Part shown: in pieces, positions 51,124 through 61,576 of the stretch | Layout of the letters: the number at the start of each line of letters is the position of its first letter | How positions within the stretch are numbered: position 1 is the first letter of the stretch | Assembly: GCF_027257935.1 (NCBI RefSeq) | Contig: NZ_JANZKW010000002.1 | Span: forward strand, 682,001-746,000 | Direction of reading: 5' to 3' | DNA length: 64,000 nucleotides | From: Chitinimonas sp. BJYL2 | GTDB lineage: Bacteria > Pseudomonadota > Gammaproteobacteria > Burkholderiales > Chitinimonadaceae | The notes under the pieces: generated by a model | What the model was told of the DNA's origin: nothing | The model's database searches: none | Seen by the model: the letters and a program-made list of their open reading frames with translations, nothing else | Position numbers and translations under genes: made by a program

Positions 51124-52762
51124 GGTTGATTTCCTGCAAGGTGGTTTCGCCACGCGCCACGCAATCGAGCGCGATCCAGCGCATGGGCACAAAGCCGCTC
51201 GCCTCGGCCAGCCGGCGCAACTCAAGTACCGGGGCGTGACTGACGATGGCCTGCTTGAGTTCGTCGTCAAGACGCAGGACTTCCGCAATCGCCCGGCGGC
51301 CGACGTAGCCACTCTGGCGGCAGGCCGGGCAACCGCGGCCAATGCGGAAGCGGTAATGGCTGCACGCAGCCGGATCGAGCCCGGACTCGCGGATCAGCGC
51401 CGCATCGGGCTGATCATCGCTACCGCATTCACGGCAGATCTGGCGGATCAGCCGCTGTGCGACCACACCGTTGAGCGCCTCGACAAAGCTGCTCGCCTCC
51501 ACGCCCATATGGATGAAGCGGTCGATCACCGAGAACACACCGTTGGCGTGCACCGAGGAGAGCACCAGATGCCCGGTCAGCGCCGCCTGCACGGCAATCT
51601 GCGCGGTTTCGCCATCGCGGATTTCGCCGACGAGGATCTTGTCGGGATCGTGGCGCAGGATCGAGCGCAGACCGCGCGCAAAGCTCAGGCCCTTGCGGTC
51701 GTTGACGGGGATTTGCAGGATGCCCGGCAGCTGATACTCGACCGGATCTTCAATCGTGATGATCTTCTCGTCGCCGGTATTGGTTTCCGACAAGGTCGCG
51801 TACAACGTGGTCGATTTACCCGAACCGGTCGGGCCAGTGACCAGAAGCATGCCGTAGGGCTCGCGAGCCAGCTGGCGCAGGGCGGCGCGGGCGCTGTCGT
51901 CGAGGCCCAGGCCATCAAGGCTCAGCTTCTGCCAGCTCTCGTCGGCACCGCGCTTGTCGAGAATACGCAGCACGGCATCCTCACCGTGGATGGACGGCAT
52001 GATGGACACGCGGAAATCCACCTCGCGGCCACGGATCAGCACGCCAAAGCGGCCATCCTGCGGTACCCGCTTTTCCGAGATATCGAGTTCGGCCAGCACC
52101 TTGAGACGCGACAGCACCTGCTCGGCCACGGGCACGCCATTGGCGCTGGCAATGCTCATCAACACGCCGTCGATACGGTATTTGATGGCGAGGCCGACCG
52201 GCGTGCTCTCGAAGTGGATATCGCTGGCCTTGGACTTCAGCGCGTCGTACAGCGTGGAATTGACCAGCCGCACCACCGGGCTGGCATCCTGAGCAATGCT
52301 GGCCAGCGAGATTTCGGTGACTTCGGCCATGGACCCGACCTGCTCGTCGCCAAGGGCCAGATCATCCACAGCGCGGTGCGCTTTGTCCTGCTGGCGAAAC
52401 CAGTCATCCAGATCCGCCGCCAGCACCAGGGCAATCGCGAACGCAAACGGCAAGCGCTGCAAAGCCCAGTTGCGCAGCGGCAAATTGAACGGATCGGCCA
52501 GCACCAGCACCAGCGCGCCATCGGGCTGTGCAAACAGCACGCAATGGCGCGCGCTGGCCTCGCTGAACGGCAGCAGATCAAGCCGTGGCTGCCATTGCGC
52601 GAGCTGGATGGCATTCACCGCTACCAAACCGCTGTAAGCCGCCACCTGCTGCAGGGCCGTCACCTCGTCCCAGCCCATGCGCTCGCGCAAGCGGCCCAGC
52701 CAGCCATCGTGGCCGACGCTGGCGGTCAGTTCGGTGAGCAGCGCGGGCGTGATCGCGTTCAC
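51104..52762 (-). CDS. gspE: GspE/PilB-family secretion ATPase
   Basis: 552 residues. An N-terminal MshEN/T2SSE_N-like region (about 5-150) leads into the RecA-like ATPase with Walker A VTGPTGSGKSTTLYATLSET, Asp box DEKIITIEDPVEYQLPG, Walker B DKILVGEIRDGETAQIAVQA, His box LVLSSVHANGVFSVIDR and a zinc-binding CRECGSDD/CPAC tetracysteine pair. It powers pseudopilus assembly. The GTG start at 52762 overlaps the gspF stop (GTGA) and removes a spurious 180-residue extension of the same frame. Confidence 0.95.
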   Translation of the reverse strand: MNAITPALLTELTASVGHDGWLGRLRERMGWDEVTALQQVAAYSGLVAVNAIQLAQWQPRLDLLPFSEASARHCVLFAQPDGALVLVLADPFNLPLRNWALQRLPFAFAIALVLAADLDDWFRQQDKAHRAVDDLALGDEQVGSMAEVTEISLASIAQDASPVVRLVNSTLYDALKSKASDIHFESTPVGLAIKYRIDGVLMSIASANGVPVAEQVLSRLKVLAELDISEKRVPQDGRFGVLIRGREVDFRVSIMPSIHGEDAVLRILDKRGADESWQKLSLDGLGLDDSARAALRQLAREPYGMLLVTGPTGSGKSTTLYATLSETNTGDEKIITIEDPVEYQLPGILQIPVNDRKGLSFARGLRSILRHDPDKILVGEIRDGETAQIAVQAALTGHLVLSSVHANGVFSVIDRFIHMGVEASSFVEALNGVVAQRLIRQICRECGSDDQPDAALIRESGLDPAACSHYRFRIGRGCPACRQSGYVGRRAIAEVLRLDDELKQAIVSHAPVLELRRLAEASGFVPMRWIALDCVARGETTLQEINRVTFVD

Positions 52763-53931
52763 TTGATGCTCTCCGCCAGCTCGAAAATCGGCATGTAGAG
52801 CAGGAAGACGATGGTGCCGATGAGGATGCCGATGCCCAGCATCAGCAAGGGTTCGAACAGCCGCGTGAACAGATCGATGGCGCGGTCGAGCTCGTCGTCG
52901 CAGAACTGGGCGATGCGTTCGCACATGGCGGCCAGCTCGCCCGACTGCTCGCCCACCCGCAGCAGGCGTTCGGCCACCGGCGTGCTCAGATCGTGGCGCG
53001 TCAGCGTGGCAGCCAGCGGCTGGCCGGCGCGGATATCGACCAATGCGCGTTCCAGCGCCCGGCGCAGTGCATCGGGCAAGAGCTGGCTGGCCAGTTGTAG
53101 CGCGGGCACGGCGGCAATACCGCCGGCCAGCAACAAGCCCAAGGTGCGATAGAAGCGCGCCAGCGCAAACAGACGGCGCAATTGCGCCAGCCGCGGCGAG
53201 CGCCACAGCAGCGCCAGCAGGCTGGCCAGCCGCGCCGGTTGGCGCAGCAAAGCAATCATGCCGGCCACACCCGCCACCACGGCCAGACCCAGCCACCAAC
53301 CATAGGCCTGCACGGTTTCACCCCACCACAGCATGGCGCGCGCGGCAAAGGGCAAATCGCGCATCGTGGTGTAAATCTGGCTGAAGCGCGGAATCACATA
53401 GAGCAGCAGGAACAGCAGCACGCCACCGCCTACGGCAATGATCACGGCCGGGTAAATCAGCGCACTGCTGACACGCTTGCGCACCGCCGACAAGCGCGTT
53501 TCGTAATGGTGATAGCGGCGCAGGGCATCGGCCAGATGGCCAGTGCGCTCAGCTGATGCGACGGTGGCCGCAAACAGCGGCGGAAAATGTTCAGGCTGAT
53601 TGGCGAGTACCTTGGAGAAGGGCAAGCCTTGATACAAGCCTTCAGCCAGTTGCTTGAGCACCTCGCGCGTCGCCCCCTCAACAGCCTTGTCGCCCAAGGT
53701 ATCGACCGCTTCGGACAGCGAGAGCCCGGCCTCCAGCAGCGCGACCAGTTCCTGCGTGAACAAGGGCAAGGAAAAGTCACTGCGCCGTGTGCGGCTGCCG
53801 GCGCGAGCACGCAGACCGATCAGCTGCACGCCCTCGCCGCTCAAGTGCGCACGCAATTGCTGCTCGCTGGCCGCCTCCAGCTCTTGTTCGACGACCCGGC
53901 CATCGGCGAGGACTTTGGCGACGAAGCGCAT
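52759..53931 (-). CDS. gspF: GspF/PilC-family inner-membrane platform protein
   Basis: 390 residues: a short N-terminal domain, then two T2SSF repeats (LFTQELVALLEAGLSLSEAV; FYRTLGLLLAGGIAAVPALQ) with three membrane segments (about 155-180, 205-230 and 360-385). It forms the rotor-like platform contacted by the GspE ATPase. The start at 53931 is 6 nt after the gspG stop, and its stop overlaps gspE. Confidence 0.95.
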   Translation of the reverse strand: MRFVAKVLADGRVVEQELEAASEQQLRAHLSGEGVQLIGLRARAGSRTRRSDFSLPLFTQELVALLEAGLSLSEAVDTLGDKAVEGATREVLKQLAEGLYQGLPFSKVLANQPEHFPPLFAATVASAERTGHLADALRRYHHYETRLSAVRKRVSSALIYPAVIIAVGGGVLLFLLLYVIPRFSQIYTTMRDLPFAARAMLWWGETVQAYGWWLGLAVVAGVAGMIALLRQPARLASLLALLWRSPRLAQLRRLFALARFYRTLGLLLAGGIAAVPALQLASQLLPDALRRALERALVDIRAGQPLAATLTRHDLSTPVAERLLRVGEQSGELAAMCERIAQFCDDELDRAIDLFTRLFEPLLMLGIGILIGTIVFLLYMPIFELAESIK

Positions 53932-53937
53932 GGGGAC

Positions 53938-54369
53938 TCAAAACTGCCAGAAATCGACGTCAGCGTCTTCGCCGCTACCACCCGCTTTACCGTCGGCGCC
54001 GAGGGTCAATAACTCGTAGTCATGCGTCGTACCGGGGGCCTGGTAGGTATAGGGCTTGTCCCAGGGGTCGTTGGGTACGCCCTTGGCCAGATACGGGCCA
54101 CGCCAGGTGGCTTGATCAGCCGGTTTGCTGACCAGCGCAGCCAGGCCTTGCTCGGTGCTGGGATAGCGACCGGTATCAAGGCGGTATTGATCGAGCGCAT
54201 CGGCAATCAGCTTGAGCTGACCCTGCGCAGTCTGTGTTTTGGCGCGGCTGACCTTGTCGAACAGCTTGGGGCCGACAAAGCCGGCCAGCAAGGCCACGAT
54301 CAGCAGTACGACCAGCAATTCCAGCAGGGTGAAGCCGCCATGCCGTCTGCAATGAGTTCGCATCTTCAT
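53938..54369 (-). CDS. gspG: Major pseudopilin GspG
   Basis: 143 residues. Prepilin leader with processing site in HGGFTLLELLVVLLIVALLA and the GspG signature core: KTQTAQGQLKLIADALDQYR, DTGRYPSTEQGLAALVSKPA, GPYLAKGVPNDPWDKPYTYQ and YELLTLGADGKAGGSGEDAD, whose acidic residues match the calcium-binding loop of true T2SS GspG. This is the strongest sign that the operon is a protein-secreting system rather than a pilus. First gene of the operon, so the promoter should lie at 54370-54600. Confidence 0.96.
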   Translation of the reverse strand: MKMRTHCRRHGGFTLLELLVVLLIVALLAGFVGPKLFDKVSRAKTQTAQGQLKLIADALDQYRLDTGRYPSTEQGLAALVSKPADQATWRGPYLAKGVPNDPWDKPYTYQAPGTTHDYELLTLGADGKAGGSGEDADVDFWQF

Positions 54370-54457
54370 GTTGTCTCGCCCTGACAGTGACCGCCAAGAA
54401 CACGGTCTGCCTTGTGTGTTTTATGCCTGGGCATTCGATCTGGAAACGCACAAATCA

Positions 54458-54466
54458 AATACCAGT
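54458..54466. promoter_or_regulatory. AATACCAGT half-site upstream of the secretion operon
   Basis: Identical to the 9-mers in both chitinase upstream regions, 90 bp before gspG. Candidate shared regulatory site. Confidence 0.45.
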
Positions 54467-54608
54467 TTAATGCATCTTAAAGCGCAGAAAAGACGGCAGC
54501 AAGCCGATTGCATCGTGCATTGCAGCAAATGCAGCAGCCATGCCTGTCGCACCCCGCCCGAGTGATCGAGTTCTTGTGATTTCAGCGACTTGCCTGCCCG
54601 CAAGGGCT

Positions 54609-54639
54609 TAAAAAAAGCCCTCCCGAGACCGGGAGGGCT
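54609..54639 (-). terminator. Terminator of the second chitinase gene
   Basis: On minus: AGCCCTCCCG, loop GTCT, CGGGAGGGCT, then TTTTTTAAG. A 10-bp perfect stem with T-run; it separates the chitinase gene from the gspG promoter region. Confidence 0.93.
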
Positions 54640-54682
54640 CGACTGATGGCGACCTCGCAGCCGCCATCCACACCACATGGAT

Positions 54683-56623
<1,941 letters not shown>

Positions 56624-56639
56624 GTCTTGGTTGCTCCAT

Positions 56640-57187
56640 CCGAGAAGGTTGTGGCTGCAATACCGGGGACATAGCCCGATAGTTTTTTCAGCTCACCGAC
56701 CTGCGCCTGTAACCGGGAGCCGTGGGACCGTGCACCAAATCCTTAATACAGGTATTACCGGTTCTCTTTAACTGGTAACTCACATGTATTAACGTGGCAT
56801 TAACGAGATAAACGTCTGTCACACGCTTGTCAAGACACTGTGCATGACCACCAGGCAGCCGACTCGGAAAAGTCACCAGAGAGTACAAATTTCCTTTTTA
56901 TTTTCAATGCATTGAACAAATACAACGCACCGCAATCCAGTAGGGAGAAACTGGCATAATCACCACACTCCACCCTGTATCCAAGTCCCCGTACAGCAGG
57001 CTCAAGCAGCGCCCTGCTCCTCTACCTGCTCAAACGGGTGGTCTCCTTGCGTAATACCAGTATTACCGGATCAGCCAGGCCACCCCCATGCAGCGCCGCT
57101 GATCCAGTGCAGACGCACCGATGCCCCGGCACCGGTCAAATCACCGGTGTCGGGCTGAGGCTGGTTCTAGATGCAAAAGGTGGTGTG
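56640..57187. other. Upstream region of the second chitinase
   Basis: About 550 bp holding the leader (GGTTGCTCCATCCGAGAAGG, also in the first chitinase), the 62-bp element and, at 57051-57066, the perfect palindrome GTAATAC-CA-GTATTAC, which contains the shared AATACCAGT. No gene seen. Confidence 0.6.
56749..56810 (-). promoter_or_regulatory. Chitinase promoter element shared with the first chitinase
   Basis: 62 bp aligned without gaps to 42865-42926, including the exact block GTATTAACGTGGCATTAA (56786-56803). It contains TTACCGGTT-N6-AACTGGTAA, a dyad with one mismatch. It ends about 126 bp before the chitinase start. Confidence 0.6.
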
Positions 57188-57712
57188 CTAGCCCGCAAAC
57201 AGGGTGCGGGCGGCTTCGAAGCGGGCGGCGAAATACCGGGTCTTGAGGCTTTCGATGCGAATGCGTCCGTTGGTACTCGGCGCATGGACGAATCGGTCAT
57301 CGCCGATGTAGATCCCAACATGAGAGAAGGGTTTGTTCATGGTGTTGAAGAACACCAGATCACCGGGCTGCATCTGGTCCCGGCGTATCGTGCGGCCACG
57401 CTTGGCGATATCGGCGGCGCTGCCGCGCAGGTCCACACCCAGTGCATTGCGGTATATGAAGCTGACCATGCCGGAGCAATCCAGCCCGGCTTCAGGATTC
57501 TTGCCGCCGAACTGGTAGCCCACATCCAGCAAGCCCAGCGCATACATCGCTACCTCACGCCCCGCTTCGCTGGCGGGCTGGGCAATCAGGGCCGGAGCGG
57601 GGCGGGTGGCCTGTGCGCTGTTGGCCGGCTTTCCGGCTGCCGGCTTGACCGGTGCAGTTGCGCAGCCTGCCAACAGCAGTAGCAAGCAAGGCAAGAACAG
57701 GGCGCGATTCAT
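57188..57712 (-). CDS. NlpC/P60-family cell-wall hydrolase lipoprotein
   Basis: 174 residues. Lipoprotein signal with lipobox LAGC near residue 16, an Ala/Pro-rich linker, and an NlpC/P60 domain (about 60-174). The catalytic Cys is in AGLDCSGMVSFIYRNALGVD, the His in PFSHVGIYIGDDRFVHAPST, with QPGDLVFFNT between. It cleaves peptide cross-links in peptidoglycan. The ATG at 57712 overlaps the stop of the hydrolase gene by 4 bp, so the two are coupled. Confidence 0.93.
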   Translation of the reverse strand: MNRALFLPCLLLLLAGCATAPVKPAAGKPANSAQATRPAPALIAQPASEAGREVAMYALGLLDVGYQFGGKNPEAGLDCSGMVSFIYRNALGVDLRGSAADIAKRGRTIRRDQMQPGDLVFFNTMNKPFSHVGIYIGDDRFVHAPSTNGRIRIESLKTRYFAARFEAARTLFAG

Positions 57713-58542
57713 GGCAGTGTCTCCAGCCATTGCAGAAATTCGTCCGCAACCTGTCGCCACGGTGCGTCCAGCATCATGGCGTGGCCAACGCCATCGAGCA
57801 TGCGTGCCCGCACACCCAGAGCACGCGCGGCGCTGTGTACCAGATGGGGCGGAATGATCTTGTCGGCACGGCTACCCAGCACCAGAGCAGGCGGCATGCC
57901 CTTGGGCGGGCGCAAGTCGAATTGCGGAACCGAGAGGTCCAGCAAGGCGCGCTGGGATTCATGCTGGAAGCGTGCGGCATAGCCAAGCAGCGTGGGTAGA
58001 TCCATGGCCGGCGAAAACAGCAGTTCACGCAGCTTGTCGGCCAGCAGCGGCTGTTCGCCATATTGCAGGCAATGCAGCTCCCAGAGCAGTTGCGGGTGCT
58101 GAAACAGCAAATGAAGGGTAGACCCCAGCAGCCCCTCCGGCGGCAGGGGTGCCAGCAAAGCCAAGCCCGGCAAGGCCACATCACGCGCATGGGCCAAAGC
58201 CAGATAGCCCCCCATGGAGTGCCCTACCAGCACGGGAGGTCGCCCGCAACGCTCAGTGACCTCGCGCACGGCCCAGGCAACATCGTTCAGGTAGTCGTTG
58301 ATCGAATGCAGGGCGAGGGTAGCGTGGCCCTCGCTGTCACCATGGCCACGCAGGCTCAGGGCAAAGCTGCGATAACCGCGACTGGCGCACAGAGGCAGAC
58401 AATGCGGCGACCAGCACCAGGCGCCCATATAAGCCCCATGCAAAAACAGCAAGGGCGGGCGACCAGCCACCATGGCCGGCATGACTTCGATCAATTCCAG
58501 TTTTATATCAGCCACTTGGCGTATCTTCTTGCGGAACAACAT
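57709..58542 (-). CDS. Alpha/beta hydrolase
   Basis: 277 residues, alpha/beta hydrolase fold. Oxyanion region PPLLFLHGAYMGAWCW, nucleophile elbow VLVGHSMGGYLAL (Ser), acid in LGSRADKIIPPHLV and catalytic His in DGVGHAMMLDAPW. No signal peptide. GAGGA with 6-nt spacing before the ATG at 58542 sets the start; the frame from 58596 is longer without support. It is co-transcribed with the downstream NlpC/P60 gene. Probably an esterase or lipase; substrate unknown. Confidence 0.92.
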   Translation of the reverse strand: MLFRKKIRQVADIKLELIEVMPAMVAGRPPLLFLHGAYMGAWCWSPHCLPLCASRGYRSFALSLRGHGDSEGHATLALHSINDYLNDVAWAVREVTERCGRPPVLVGHSMGGYLALAHARDVALPGLALLAPLPPEGLLGSTLHLLFQHPQLLWELHCLQYGEQPLLADKLRELLFSPAMDLPTLLGYAARFQHESQRALLDLSVPQFDLRPPKGMPPALVLGSRADKIIPPHLVHSAARALGVRARMLDGVGHAMMLDAPWRQVADEFLQWLETLP

Positions 58543-58789
58543 GAAATCCTCATGTACCTTACGCCAACTGTCCGCACCCGGCAATCTGCAAGCCACTGAC
58601 CCACGCCTGTGGCCCCGTCAGGTGTCCGGCGCGCGCGGATGGGTTTGGGTCTGTTGCATGGATCACGTCTTGGCCCACGAAGTCGTTCCTGCCCGCACGC
58701 TTATACCGATATGCTCCGGCCTCGCCTCCCGGCCCCAATCACCTTTCCACCGCCCCTGAATCGTGGCCTTTGCCTACGCCCGGAACCCC

Positions 58790-59425
58790 ATGGACGCTCC
58801 CGCCACCCGCTGGCAGCGCCGCAAGAGCGCTCGCCCTCACGAGATCATCAATGCCGCACTGCATCTGTTCATTGCCAAGGGTTTTGCTGCCACCCGGCTG
58901 GACGACGTAGCCCGCGAAGCCGGCGTCACCAAGAGCACGGTATATCTGTACTTCGAGAACAAGGAAGACCTGTTCAAAGCCGTGGTACGCGAGACTCTGG
59001 TGGCGAATCTCGCGTTCGCTGAATCCCTGGTCGCCGAGCACCAGGGCAGTGCAGCCTCGCTGCTGCAATGTTTGCTGGACGCCTGGGCCGAGCGGATGGA
59101 GACCCTGCCCGCCACAGGGATTGCACGACTGATGATTGCGGAATCCGCCAATTTTCCGGAGCTGGCCCGCTTTTACATGGACGAAGTGGTGGTGCGTACC
59201 CGCCTGCTGTACCAAGGGGTACTGCAGCGCGGTGTCGCTTCGGGCGAGTTTCGGGAGCTGGATCTGATGGAGGCCACGCGCGTGACCATTGCACCCTTGC
59301 TGCTGATGAAGCTCTGGTCACAGAGTTTTGCTGATTGCGACCCGGAACCTGCCGATCTGCGGGCATTGGCGCGTTTTCATTTCGATATGCTGATACGCGG
59401 ACTGCGTGCCGATACGACCTGCTGA
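58790..59425 (+). CDS. TetR-family transcriptional regulator
   Basis: 211 residues. The N-terminal helix-turn-helix (about 15-60) has EIINAALHLFIAKGFAATRL, DDVAREAGVTKSTVYLYFEN and KEDLFKAV. The C-terminal ligand-binding helices are of the TetR_C/AefR-like type (ARLMIAESANFPELARFYMD). The ATG at 58790 is preferred to a GTG at 58763. Divergent from the alpha/beta hydrolase gene, which is the most likely target. Confidence 0.92.
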   Translation: MDAPATRWQRRKSARPHEIINAALHLFIAKGFAATRLDDVAREAGVTKSTVYLYFENKEDLFKAVVRETLVANLAFAESLVAEHQGSAASLLQCLLDAWAERMETLPATGIARLMIAESANFPELARFYMDEVVVRTRLLYQGVLQRGVASGEFRELDLMEATRVTIAPLLLMKLWSQSFADCDPEPADLRALARFHFDMLIRGLRADTTC

Positions 59426-59467
59426 GGCAAACCTGACCCAACTCGTCCGGGCCTGACTGAGCGAGCG

Positions 59468-61426
59468 TCAGGCCCCTTCAGACAACCAGCCCGCTGCAGG
59501 TGCTGCCGACGCGAGTTCGGCGGGCTGCGCCAGCTCGATCCGGTTACGCCCATTGGCCTTGGCGCGATACAAGGCCTCATCAGCGCGCTGCAACAGCGAG
59601 GCCAGCCGTGAGACACCCGGCTCGCGCTCGGCCAAGCCCAGGCTGATGCTCAGGCTCAGTCCCGGCGCAATATCACTGCAATCAATCGCGCCCACCGCAA
59701 GCCGCAAGCGCTCCGCAGCCATCGCCGCGGCGTGCAGACCGGTGCGCGGCATCAACACGCAGAACTCCTCGCCACCGAGCCGGCCCACCGTGTCGCCGGG
59801 TCGCAGTGCGGTTCTGAGCGCATGGGCCGTGCGCTGCAGCACCAGATCGCCAGCTGCATGCCCCCAGGTGTCGTTCACCCGTTTGAAGTGGTCGATATCA
59901 ATACCGGCCACGGTCAGTGGCTCGTCGTTACGCTGTGCACGAGACCAAGTCGCTTCAGCCATTGCCAGAAAATGCCGCCGGTTGGGCAGGCGGGTGAGCT
60001 CATCCATCAGCGCCATATCGCGCAGACGGCGGCTGGTGGCGATCTGCCGGAATACGGTCCAGCCCAGCAGCGCAATCACGACAAGGCTCAGGGCAATGAC
60101 AGTGAGCTGCCAGCGGTGCGCCTGCCGGCTGGCAACCAGCTCCCGCTGCTGCGCCGCATTCGCACGCGCTAGTGCCTGGCTCTCGCGCTGGGTTTGTTCG
60201 GTCTGAAATTGCACCCGCAAGCGGGCAGTACGCTCATCCAGCAGTCGGGTCTGGAGTTGTTTGTAGACGTCGATGTAATCCCCGCGCGCGGCAAAAGCGC
60301 CGCGCCAGTCGCCCGCACCTGCCAGTGCCAGCGCATGCTCGGCGTGGATGGTTTCCAGAAAACGCAGATTCCCCGTGGACAAGTAGAACTGCCGGGCCAC
60401 ATCGATATCCGCAAGTGCGCGGGCAAACTGCCCGGCGCGCCGGTAAGCGACCCCGCGCGACAAGCGCACCATGGCAACCGACTCGCGTGCATCGGGATCG
60501 CGTGTGGCGCTACGTTCGTAGGTCGCCAGTGCCTGATCCAGCAGCTTGAGTGCCTCCTCATGGCGGCCCAGCTTGGACAGCACGATGCCAACGGCGCGCT
60601 CGTCAAAGGCAATGTCCTCCGGCAAGCCGCGCACCCGATCCAGCGCCAACGCATGGCGGAACTCGGCCAACGCCTCTTCCAGCTTGCCCTGGCTCTCCAG
60701 CGTACTGGCGATATTGAAGCGGGTGGCAGCCTGATTGGTGTGGTCCTGATTGGCCTCATGCGCCTTGAGCAGCAGCCGGTAGTAAACCAGCGCCTGGTCG
60801 TAATCGCGCACATTGCGATCGGCATACAGATTGGCCAGCGCATTGAGTGCATAGCTTTGCTTGGCGGAGGCGTCCAGTGCCAGCGCCAGCTCATAGGCGG
60901 CTTTCAGATCCGTGATCGCATCCGCATAGCGGCCCCGCGCGCCGTATTGCTCACCGCGCAGGGCCAGCACACGCGCAAGCAGGGGTCGGTCGTCCAGTCG
61001 CCGTGCTGTCGCCACCGCGGTCTCGTAATCCGCCAACGCAGCATCGGCCTTCCCCGTGCGTTCGGCCACGTAGCCTCTGCACGCCAGCAAACGCGCCATC
61101 TGCATGGCAAAACGCGGGTGGGCGGCATCGGCAAGCACTTCATCCAGCAGCTTGCCTGCCGCCGTCGGGTCCGTCACCGCCAACCGCCAGCAACGCGCGT
61201 CCTGGACCCTTAGCCGACGCTCTGCCGCAGCCGATCCACTGGTCTCGGCCAGCAAGCCATCCAGCGCCACCATCCCCTTCGGATCACCCGTTTGTGCAAG
61301 CTGCTCGGCAGTGGACAGCCGGGTCTCGAAGTCTGCCCGCCCGTTTTCTGCGGACATCGCCGACGCGATGCAAAGCATCATGATGAGCCCGACGGACGGC
61401 AGCGATTTTCCCGGCAGACGCGGCAT
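59468..61426 (-). CDS. TPR-sensor diguanylate cyclase (GGDEF)
   Basis: 652 residues. Signal sequence (MPRLPGKSLPSVGLIMMLCI...SAMSA), a periplasmic tetratricopeptide-repeat domain (about 30-400, e.g. ADAAHPRFAMQMARLLACRG, KLDEALxxFRHAL-type helices), one membrane helix (about 448-468) and a GGDEF domain (about 490-640). The GGDEF domain has MDELTRLPNRRHFLAMAEAT, DIDHFKRVNDTWGHAAGD and the intact active site RLGGEEFCVLMPR. It should synthesise cyclic di-GMP in response to an extracytoplasmic signal. CAGGATGAAGTGC before the ATG at 61426 sets the start. The much longer frame that reaches back to 62494 is antisense to the next gene. Confidence 0.93.
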   Translation of the reverse strand: MPRLPGKSLPSVGLIMMLCIASAMSAENGRADFETRLSTAEQLAQTGDPKGMVALDGLLAETSGSAAAERRLRVQDARCWRLAVTDPTAAGKLLDEVLADAAHPRFAMQMARLLACRGYVAERTGKADAALADYETAVATARRLDDRPLLARVLALRGEQYGARGRYADAITDLKAAYELALALDASAKQSYALNALANLYADRNVRDYDQALVYYRLLLKAHEANQDHTNQAATRFNIASTLESQGKLEEALAEFRHALALDRVRGLPEDIAFDERAVGIVLSKLGRHEEALKLLDQALATYERSATRDPDARESVAMVRLSRGVAYRRAGQFARALADIDVARQFYLSTGNLRFLETIHAEHALALAGAGDWRGAFAARGDYIDVYKQLQTRLLDERTARLRVQFQTEQTQRESQALARANAAQQRELVASRQAHRWQLTVIALSLVVIALLGWTVFRQIATSRRLRDMALMDELTRLPNRRHFLAMAEATWSRAQRNDEPLTVAGIDIDHFKRVNDTWGHAAGDLVLQRTAHALRTALRPGDTVGRLGGEEFCVLMPRTGLHAAAMAAERLRLAVGAIDCSDIAPGLSLSISLGLAEREPGVSRLASLLQRADEALYRAKANGRNRIELAQPAELASAAPAAGWLSEGA

Positions 61427-61563
61427 GCACTTCATCCTGAAAAGAAGACACCAGCAGGCAGGCAGCCCGCTACGCCACGAGAATATAGGCAATCGCCCGC
61501 CGGATGGGTAAGCGCACAAGCGCGAAGAAACGTTCTCCTGCACGCTAGCAGGCCACGACACGA

Positions 61564-61569
61564 TAAAAT
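61564..61569 (+). promoter_or_regulatory. -10 box TAAAAT just upstream of the Sua5/YrdC gene
   Basis: TAAAAT ends 7 nt before the ATG at 61577, with no ribosome-binding site in between, which implies a leaderless mRNA. The -35 region is weak. Confidence 0.5.
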
Positions 61570-61576
61570 CGCCTCG

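Noticed and set aside
52763-53299. N-terminal extension of GspE to 731 residues
   Set aside because: It is an Arg/His/Ala-rich shadow of gspF. The GTG at 52762 overlaps the gspF stop and starts the conserved sequence.
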